This document shows, one piece after another, positions 33,176-38,930 of a stretch of 38,930 bases of DNA. The position numbers and the translations under genes are program-made. Source of the DNA: an uncultured Clostridia bacterium. GTDB taxonomy: Bacteria > Bacillota > Clostridia > Oscillospirales > Ruminococcaceae. Numbering within the stretch: the first letter of the stretch is position 1; every line of letters begins with the position of its first letter. The stretch is from positions 1 through 38,930 of the forward strand of contig CANQKW010000013.1 in the NCBI GenBank assembly GCA_947624555.1, read 5' to 3'. The notes below the pieces were generated by a model. That model saw nothing but the letters and a program-made list of their open reading frames with translations. It was not told the origin of the DNA and made no database searches.

Positions 33176-34984
33176 ATGGAATATCTGGATAAAATTAGAA
33201 ACTTCAGCATAATCGCACATATCGACCACGGAAAGTCTACTCTTGCGGACAGAATACTGGAGCAGACGGAAACTGTCGCTCTCCGTGATATGGAAGAACA
33301 GCTCCTCGACAATATGGATATTGAACGGGAGCGAGGAATTACCATAAAAGCACGGGCAGTCCGTCTGAAATATCACGCTGACGACGGCGAGGAATATATC
33401 TTCAACCTTATTGATACTCCCGGTCACGTTGACTTTAACTATGAGGTGTCACGGTCGCTGGTTGCCTGCGAGGGCGCTGTGCTTGTTGTTGACGCATCTC
33501 AGGGAATTGAGGCTCAGACGCTTGCAAACACTTATCTTGCGGTAGAAAACGATCTTGAAGTTATTCCCGTGATCAATAAAATCGATCTTCCAAGCGCCCG
33601 TCCCCAAGAAGTAAAAAACGAAATTGAGGACGTGATTGGAATTGAGGCTATGGACGCTCCCGAAATTTCCGCAAAAATGGGTATCAATATTCACGCAGTT
33701 ATGGAAGATATTGTGAAGAAAATACCTGCCCCGAAGGGAGATATAAACGCTCCGTTAAAGGCGCTTATTTTTGACAGCGTTTACGACAGCTACAAGGGAG
33801 TTATCGTTTACGTCCGCATAAAAGAAGGTTCGGTAAAACCGGGCGATAAAATTCGTATGATGTTTTCGGGTGCGGAATTTACCGTTGTTGAAACGGGTTA
33901 TATGGGAGCGACAGAACTTGTCCCCGCAAGCGGTCTGAAAGCAGGCGAGGTAGGCTATATCACTGCCTCAATAAAGTCGATAGGCGACACAAAGGTCGGC
34001 GATACCGTAACAAATGCACAAAATCCTGCCGATGAGGCTCTTCCGGGTTACAGAGAAGTAAATCCTATGGTTTTCAGCGGAATTTACCCTGCCGACGGCG
34101 CAAAATATCCTGATTTGCGTGACGCTCTTGAAAAGCTGCAATTGAACGACGCCTCGCTGTCATTTGAACCCGAAAGCTCGGTGGCACTCGGATTTGGTTT
34201 CAGGTGCGGTTTTCTGGGACTTCTCCATATGGAGATAATCCAGGAAAGAATTGAAAGAGAATATAACCTCGACATTATCACAACTGCGCCCTCGGTCGTC
34301 TACAAAATCGAAATGACGGACGGCACGGTAAAAATGATAGACAACCCCACCAACTTCCCCGATACAACGCTTATCGCACAGAGCTGCGAGCCTATGGTGA
34401 ACGCTCACGTTTACTCTCCGTCGGATTATGTCGGAAGTATTATGGAGCTTTGTCAGAACAGACGGGGCATATTCAAGGATATGAAATATATTGATGAAAA
34501 GCGTGTCGACCTGCATTATGAGCTGCCGCTGAACGAGATCGTCTATGACTTTTTTGACGCGCTTAAATCAAGGACACGGGGCTATGCAAGCTATGATTAC
34601 GAGATGATAGGATTTGCTCCGTCAAAGCTTGTAAAGCTTGATATTATGCTGAACGGCGAGGTTATCGACGCACTTTCGTTCATTGTATTTGCGGACAGAG
34701 CCTATGAAAAGGCTAGAAGAATGGCTGAAAAGCTGAAGGAAAATATTCCCCGTCAGCTCTTTGAAGTGCCTATTCAGGCTTGCGTCGGCGGCAAAATCAT
34801 AGCGAGAGAAACAATCAAAGCTCTGCGTAAGGACGTACTTGCAAAGTGCTACGGCGGCGATATTACCCGTAAGAAAAAGCTCCTCGAAAAGCAAAAAGAG
34901 GGCAAAAAGCGTATGAGGCAGTTCGGTACGGTGGAAGTTCCGCAGGAGGCTTTTATGGCGGTGCTTAAACTCGATGATGAGTAA
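33176..34984 (+). CDS. lepA: Elongation factor 4 (LepA)
   Basis: LepA is a ribosome-bound GTPase that acts on stalled or assembling ribosomes. The 602-residue protein begins at ATG 33176 ([20 protein letters not shown]) and shows G1 AHIDHGKST, the switch I region [11 protein letters not shown]3 DTPGHVDF, G4 NKID and the family-specific C-terminal domain ending RRAK-like basic residues ([20 protein letters not shown]). The long in-frame extension back to 33059 overlaps the previous gene and is not used. The stop overlaps the start of hemW by 11 bases. Confidence 0.96.
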   Translation: MEYLDKIRNFSIIAHIDHGKSTLADRILEQTETVALRDMEEQLLDNMDIERERGITIKARAVRLKYHADDGEEYIFNLIDTPGHVDFNYEVSRSLVACEGAVLVVDASQGIEAQTLANTYLAVENDLEVIPVINKIDLPSARPQEVKNEIEDVIGIEAMDAPEISAKMGINIHAVMEDIVKKIPAPKGDINAPLKALIFDSVYDSYKGVIVYVRIKEGSVKPGDKIRMMFSGAEFTVVETGYMGATELVPASGLKAGEVGYITASIKSIGDTKVGDTVTNAQNPADEALPGYREVNPMVFSGIYPADGAKYPDLRDALEKLQLNDASLSFEPESSVALGFGFRCGFLGLLHMEIIQERIEREYNLDIITTAPSVVYKIEMTDGTVKMIDNPTNFPDTTLIAQSCEPMVNAHVYSPSDYVGSIMELCQNRRGIFKDMKYIDEKRVDLHYELPLNEIVYDFFDALKSRTRGYASYDYEMIGFAPSKLVKLDIMLNGEVIDALSFIVFADRAYEKARRMAEKLKENIPRQLFEVPIQACVGGKIIARETIKALRKDVLAKCYGGDITRKKKLLEKQKEGKKRMRQFGTVEVPQEAFMAVLKLDDE

Positions 34985-36059
34985 ACCCGTCGGACTGTAT
35001 ATACACGTTCCGTTCTGCCGAAAAAAATGCTCGTACTGCGACTTCTATTCGGTGGGCTTTAACCCTCAGCTAACTCCCGAATACAGCAACCGACTTGCCA
35101 AAAAATATATGGACGCTGTTATCAGAAATATCCGACGTTATCAGGAGAGATTTGGTGCGATTTTTGATACTGTGTATTTCGGAGGAGGAACGCCGATACT
35201 GTTGGCACGGGAAATTTCGCAAATTCTCTCCGAAGTAAAACGAACAAAAAGCGCCGAAATCACGGTTGAATGCAATCCTGTTGAAATGGACGAGGAAACG
35301 CTGAAAATACTTTTCGGGTGCGGCGTGAACAGGCTCTCCGTCGGATTGCAGTCGGCGTCGGACAGCGTACTTCGTGCTCTTGGGAGAACGCACACGTTCA
35401 AGCAGGCAAGGCAGGCTGTACTGGCGGCGAATAAGGTCGGTTTTCGCAATATTTCGGCGGATCTAATGCTCGGCGTTCCAAATCTTGACCGTTCGGCGCT
35501 TATGTATACTGCTGCACAGCTAAAAGAGCTGCCTATAACGCATATTTCGGCATATCTGCTGAAAATTGAACCGAACACGGCTTTCGGGAAAAATCCTCCG
35601 CTGCTGCCTGATGATGACGAAACCGCCGAAATATATCTTTCGGCAGTGGAATTGCTAAACAACAGCGGTTTCACACAATATGAGATAAGCAACTTTGCAA
35701 AGGACGGTATGAAATGCTGTCACAATCTCAAATATTGGCACTCGGAGGAGTATGTCGGGATAGGACCTGCCGCTCACTCTTATTATAACGGGAAACGTTA
35801 TGCCGTGGCGAGAAATCTTGGGGATTTTCTTGAAAAAGAGTTTCAGGAGGAGCTGATTACGGAGGAAAATCCCGATAAATACGAGGAAAGCGTTTTGCTG
35901 GGGCTGCGGCTTTCGGAGGGCATCTCTCTTGATGAACGGCTTGAAAAGCGGCTGAAATTTGTTCCCCGTGAGCTTTACAGAACTGAAAACGGGAAACTGT
36001 CGCTTACAGCGAAGGGTTTTCTTGTGTCGAACGAGATCATTTCGACGCTTTTGTCATAA
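34974..36059 (+). CDS. hemW: Radical SAM heme chaperone HemW
   Basis: HemW delivers heme to respiratory proteins and is often mis-called coproporphyrinogen III oxidase. The 361-residue protein has the radical SAM motif [12 protein letters not shown] (CX3CX2C), FGGGTPILL, the SAM-contact [12 protein letters not shown] and the family phrase [17 protein letters not shown] with the conserved His. The lack of the extra N-terminal Cys of HemN fits HemW. Two ATGs (34974, 34977) lie inside the lepA end, so translation is coupled. It is the last gene of the unit. Confidence 0.92.
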   Translation: MMSKPVGLYIHVPFCRKKCSYCDFYSVGFNPQLTPEYSNRLAKKYMDAVIRNIRRYQERFGAIFDTVYFGGGTPILLAREISQILSEVKRTKSAEITVECNPVEMDEETLKILFGCGVNRLSVGLQSASDSVLRALGRTHTFKQARQAVLAANKVGFRNISADLMLGVPNLDRSALMYTAAQLKELPITHISAYLLKIEPNTAFGKNPPLLPDDDETAEIYLSAVELLNNSGFTQYEISNFAKDGMKCCHNLKYWHSEEYVGIGPAAHSYYNGKRYAVARNLGDFLEKEFQEELITEENPDKYEESVLLGLRLSEGISLDERLEKRLKFVPRELYRTENGKLSLTAKGFLVSNEIISTLLS

Positions 36060-36067
36060 AACAGTAA

Positions 36068-36090
36068 TCCCCGCCCTATTCAGGTGGGGA
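36068..36090. terminator. Possible bidirectional terminator between hemW and the chemoreceptor
   Basis: TCCCCGCC (36068-36075) pairs with GGTGGGGA (36083-36090). The stem is stable but T runs are poor on both sides. Confidence 0.45.
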
Positions 36091-36121
36091 ATTGCTATAA
36101 TAAACTTGTGTTTTAGCTTTA

Positions 36122-38062
36122 TTACGCTTTGAGCTTTGAAACCTCTTCCTGGAGAATATTTGACATTCCGCTCAGCTCTTCGCAGGACGCTGCGGACTGC
36201 TCGGCAGTCAAGCTGTTTCGTTCGGTTACAGAACGAATTTGCTCCGTATCCTCCTCAATACGCTTAACACTGTTCAACTGAATTTCAGACGCTTTGGAAA
36301 TTTTTGCGATATACTCGCCCGTCTGCTCGGAGAAACTCTTGACTTCCGCCATTGCCGCAGCGGTTCTTTCGGCAATTTCTGCGCCGTGGTTTACGGCTGT
36401 AATCGTAGCCGTGATAAGCTCGGTCGTGCTGCCTGCCGCCTCGGACGATTTAGTAGCAAGATTTCTTACCTCGTCCGCAACGACCGCAAATCCCTTGCCT
36501 GCCTCTCCTGCCCTTGCCGCCTCGATAGCGGCATTGAGCGAGAGTATATTAGTCTGGAATGCAATATCTTCGATAGTCTTGATAATATCGCCAATCTGAT
36601 TGGAGCGCTCTTTGATCTCCTGCATAGCGTCAAGCATATTGGAAATTTCTCTGTCCTGATTGGAAATTCTGTCGGCTGTGACCTTGGAAAGCTCGTCTGC
36701 CTTTTCTGTGTTTTCGGTATTTATATGAATTTGATCGGAAATCTCTTCAATAGCCGCTGCAAGCGTTTCAATCGCAGAAGTCTGCGTCGATGTGCCGTTA
36801 GCGAGTCGCGATGCACCGTCAGCCATTTCCTCTGCGCCTTTTCTTACGCTGTCGGCGGAGGTATTGATATTCTGGATAATATCGCTCAAATTCTTTCTGA
36901 TAAGCTTGAACGAGTCGTCTATCTGTACAAAATCACCGATATATTCGTAGTTTGGATTTCCCGAAAAATCTCCCTTTGCCATCATAGAAATCAGCCTTGA
37001 AATATCGTTTATATAATCTCTCAGATTATGCTTTGCCTCTTCGAGCTTTTTCGCAAACAGACCTATTTCATCATTGCCGAATTTAAAATTCGAGTCGGGC
37101 GTGCTCAACTGACCTGTTCGCATTTCTTCGGCAATTCGGTTAGACTCGACAATGGGCTGTCCGACAAACCTTCTTATGAATATCATCATTACCAGATCAA
37201 TCAACACAAGCACGACAACAGCCAAAATGCCTGAAACGACAGCCATATTGACAAAGGACGAGTCGGACTCCGACGAAGAAACTCCTGCAAAGTATGCGCC
37301 GACTACATTTCCCTGATAGTCCGTCATAGGCTGATAGCTGACAAAATAATTCTGACCGAAAAGATTTGCCTGACCGACATACTCACGACCGTCTGTTATA
37401 ACGGCCTTGCTAATCGAGTCCGACATTGGCGTATCTGTCGCACGATTTCCCGATTCGTCGGTTATGGTGGTGGCATAGCGATTATTTCCGCTGAACAACG
37501 AAACATCGGCACCTGTCTGTAATTTTACCCCGTCAAGAGCGGACGTTTCCCGCAAATCCATTCCGACAAGGAAATATCCCACGATTTCGCCTGTTGTATT
37601 GAATGTAACAGGTCCTACATAACGGACGGAAATCCCCGTGTTTGAATTTGTAAAAATTCCGCTTACGGCATTTTCATTCAATCCTGCAAAAAATTCGGGA
37701 TCATCAAATTCACAATTTTCCGTTTTCCACGAGATAATGCCGTTAAGGTCGGTTATACAGGCATAATCATAGTCTGAACCTTTTGACTCTTCCCACCTTT
37801 GGTCGACCTTATCCAACTTTTTTCCCGTTACAGCGGTATAATCTATCTCATCAATTCCCCATGCAAGCGCAATGCTTTTAAGACGGTCAATTTGCGTCTG
37901 AATACTGTTTTTAAGGACTCCTACGCTTACATTGACCTGAGAATACATTATATTATCGCTGTGATTTTTTGAAATAACGACATTTACCGATACAATGATA
38001 ACAATCATTATCACAAGAGCAATTGTGATAATTGTCAACATTTTCTTTACTATCATTGACAT
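36122..38062 (-). CDS. Methyl-accepting chemotaxis protein
   Basis: A 646-residue chemoreceptor. Residues about 6-28 form the first membrane helix ([20 protein letters not shown]). An extracellular part of about 240 residues follows and resembles a double Cache sensor ([20 protein letters not shown], then [20 protein letters not shown]). The second helix is [25 protein letters not shown] linker and a long signalling coiled coil follow. Its hairpin tip is visible as [20 protein letters not shown] with [15 protein letters not shown], which docks CheA/CheW. Adaptation sites (Gln/Glu pairs) flank it. The ligand is unknown, as dCache domains often bind amino acids or organic acids. ATG 38062 with GGGGGGGAAG upstream is preferred to an upstream in-frame start. 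Confidence 0.93.
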   Translation of the reverse strand: MSMIVKKMLTIITIALVIMIVIIVSVNVVISKNHSDNIMYSQVNVSVGVLKNSIQTQIDRLKSIALAWGIDEIDYTAVTGKKLDKVDQRWEESKGSDYDYACITDLNGIISWKTENCEFDDPEFFAGLNENAVSGIFTNSNTGISVRYVGPVTFNTTGEIVGYFLVGMDLRETSALDGVKLQTGADVSLFSGNNRYATTITDESGNRATDTPMSDSISKAVITDGREYVGQANLFGQNYFVSYQPMTDYQGNVVGAYFAGVSSSESDSSFVNMAVVSGILAVVVLVLIDLVMMIFIRRFVGQPIVESNRIAEEMRTGQLSTPDSNFKFGNDEIGLFAKKLEEAKHNLRDYINDISRLISMMAKGDFSGNPNYEYIGDFVQIDDSFKLIRKNLSDIIQNINTSADSVRKGAEEMADGASRLANGTSTQTSAIETLAAAIEEISDQIHINTENTEKADELSKVTADRISNQDREISNMLDAMQEIKERSNQIGDIIKTIEDIAFQTNILSLNAAIEAARAGEAGKGFAVVADEVRNLATKSSEAAGSTTELITATITAVNHGAEIAERTAAAMAEVKSFSEQTGEYIAKISKASEIQLNSVKRIEEDTEQIRSVTERNSLTAEQSAASCEELSGMSNILQEEVSKLKA

Positions 38063-38129
38063 ACTTACTTCCCCCCCGAAATAATGCAAATAACCTCAGT
38101 CCGCCTGACTGCCCCATTCACTTATAATA

Positions 38130-38158
38130 ATTATAACACATCGTTGGGTAATTGTAAA
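38130..38158 (-). promoter_or_regulatory. Promoter of the chemoreceptor gene
   Basis: On the minus strand TTTACA (38158-38153) and TATAAT (38135-38130) are 17 bases apart, with TG before the -10. A small hairpin CAGTC/GACTG (about 38099-38113) lies in the leader. Confidence 0.7.
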
Positions 38159-38228
38159 GAATATTTGGCAATTTCTACATTATCAAATAAATTCGGCAAA
38201 ATCATTTGTGCAATATTACAACAAAAAT

Positions 38229-38250
38229 CCCCCGTTCGTGTGAACGGGGG
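38229..38250 (-). terminator. Terminator of the M23 peptidase gene
   Basis: CCCCCGTTC pairs with GAACGGGGG around GTGT. On the minus strand the stem is followed by ATTTTTGTT, 15 bases past the stop. Confidence 0.8.
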
Positions 38251-38264
38251 AAGTTTTTTGCCGA

Positions 38265-38930
38265 TTAATTTGCATTATCAATGACAGACATGGGGTCTAT
38301 CCATAAGCCGTTCTGTCTTACGGCAAGATGCAAATGCGGCTGTTCCAGACTTTCAACAAAGTTTGTGTTGCCTGTTTTGCCGATAATTTCACCTTGCTTT
38401 ACCACCGAGCCCGCTTTGACGTTAAGTTCTTTCGCAAGACCGCAGTATTCCACGGTAAGACCGTTAGACTGCTCCACGGTAACGCACACGCCGTATACCG
38501 AGGAGTTGTCGATAAACTTAACCACGCCATCGTACATGGATTTTACGTCTGTTCCGAGTTCGCACAGGATATCGCACCCGTCGTGGGTTTTCCATACTCC
38601 GAGCGTTTCGAATAATACCGGCTCGCCGTTGCTGAACGGGTTTGACACCTCGCCCTCTACGGGGAGAATGTTGCCTATGTCAACGGTAACGGGGCTGTCG
38701 ACAGGCTTTTTGGAAGAAGAGGACGAGCTTTTTGACGAGCTGCTTTTTGAACTGCTTGAACTTTTTGAACTGCTCAAACTTGCCGAGCTGCTCGAACTTT
38801 TTGAACTGCTCGAACTTGCCGAGCTGCTTGAACTTGCCGAACTGCTCGAACTTGACGAGCTGCTCGAACTTGACGAGCTGCTCGAACTTGACGAGCTGCT
38901 CGAACTTGACGAGCTGCTCGAACTTGACGA
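38265..38930 (-). CDS. M23-family cell wall peptidase with serine-rich region (partial)
   Basis: The C-terminal 222 residues of a gene that enters from the right edge. The last 140 residues are an M23 (LytM-type) metallopeptidase domain: KTHDGCDI holds the first zinc His and Asp, the following YDGVVKFIDN and VKAGSVVKQGEIIGKTGNT are core strands, and PHLHLAVRQ gives the HxH pair, so the zinc site looks complete. The part before it is nearly all Ser with a few Ala and Lys, coded by 18-bp repeats. Such tracts are flexible, often glycosylated linkers between a membrane anchor and an enzyme. SpoIIQ-like or general amidase/endopeptidase roles are possible. The N-terminus and start codon are outside the window. 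Confidence 0.85.
   Translation of the reverse strand, partial: SSSSSSSSSSSSSSSSSSSSSSSSSSSSSSSASSSSSASSSSSKSSSSSASLSSSKSSSSSKSSSSKSSSSSSKKPVDSPVTVDIGNILPVEGEVSNPFSNGEPVLFETLGVWKTHDGCDILCELGTDVKSMYDGVVKFIDNSSVYGVCVTVEQSNGLTVEYCGLAKELNVKAGSVVKQGEIIGKTGNTNFVESLEQPHLHLAVRQNGLWIDPMSVIDNAN
38821..38930. repeat. 18-bp tandem repeat coding the serine tract
   Basis: The unit GAGCTGCTCGAACTTGAC occurs four times exactly from 38857 to 38928 and continues off the window. Two earlier units differ by one or two bases, and weaker copies reach back to about 38767. Each unit is six codons, so copy-number change keeps the reading frame. On the coding strand they read as Ser using both TCN and AGY codons. Confidence 0.9.

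Noticed and set aside
38839-38930. CRISPR array
   Set aside because: The repeats are directly tandem with no spacers, in frame within a peptidase gene and coding for serine.

Overview
The window looks like a chromosomal segment of a Gram-positive, spore-forming member of the Clostridia, most likely of the Ruminococcus / Oscillospiraceae type. The signs are spoIIE, a glgBCD glycogen operon with a separate GlgD subunit, a type A RNase P RNA, the ylxM-ffh-rpsP-khpA order, consensus sigma-A promoters and strong Shine-Dalgarno sites. No 16S rRNA or tRNA gene was seen, so the genus is an inference.

Positions 1-5280 are an AT-rich accessory region in decay. They hold the last residues of a gene entering from the left, the ruins of a two-methyltransferase restriction-modification system (538-2093), an OLD-like ATPase/TOPRIM gene broken by one in-frame stop (2168-4003), a small reverse-strand ORF, and a frameshifted gene resembling WapI-type immunity genes (4875-5274). 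This reads as a degraded defence island.

Positions 5353-9644 are core genes: a minus-strand set (TPR-like protein, dCMP deaminase, rsmA) divergent from spoIIE. Positions 9975-14362 are the glycogen operon glgB-glgC-glgD, followed by a HAD phosphatase (minus), an ABC transporter pair, a small helical protein and rnpB (minus). At 18232-19899 is an acyl-CoA synthetase-like AMP-forming ligase. It is followed by a dense cluster of repeats and hairpins (19908-20221).

The most distinctive part is a seven-gene minus-strand operon at 20235-26182 with its own promoter. In transcription order it encodes a PlsC-like acyltransferase, an acyl carrier protein, a 746-residue ketosynthase fused to a catalytically dead second ketosynthase (chain-length-factor-like), a ketoreductase, a FabZ-like dehydratase, an Sfp-type phosphopantetheinyl transferase and a flavodoxin-like protein. 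There is no recognisable enoyl reductase or malonyl transferase, so a partly unreduced (polyene-like) acyl chain passed to a lipid-type acyltransferase is a reasonable but unproven prediction.

Positions 26352-38930 are again mostly core: a BofC-like secreted protein, a small acidic protein, secA with a structured element between two copies of one terminator, the ylxM-ffh-rpsP-khpA operon (minus), a membrane-anchored unknown followed by lepA and hemW, a dCache chemoreceptor (minus), and an M23 peptidase (minus, cut by the window end) whose N-terminal part is a serine tract coded by 18-bp tandem repeats.
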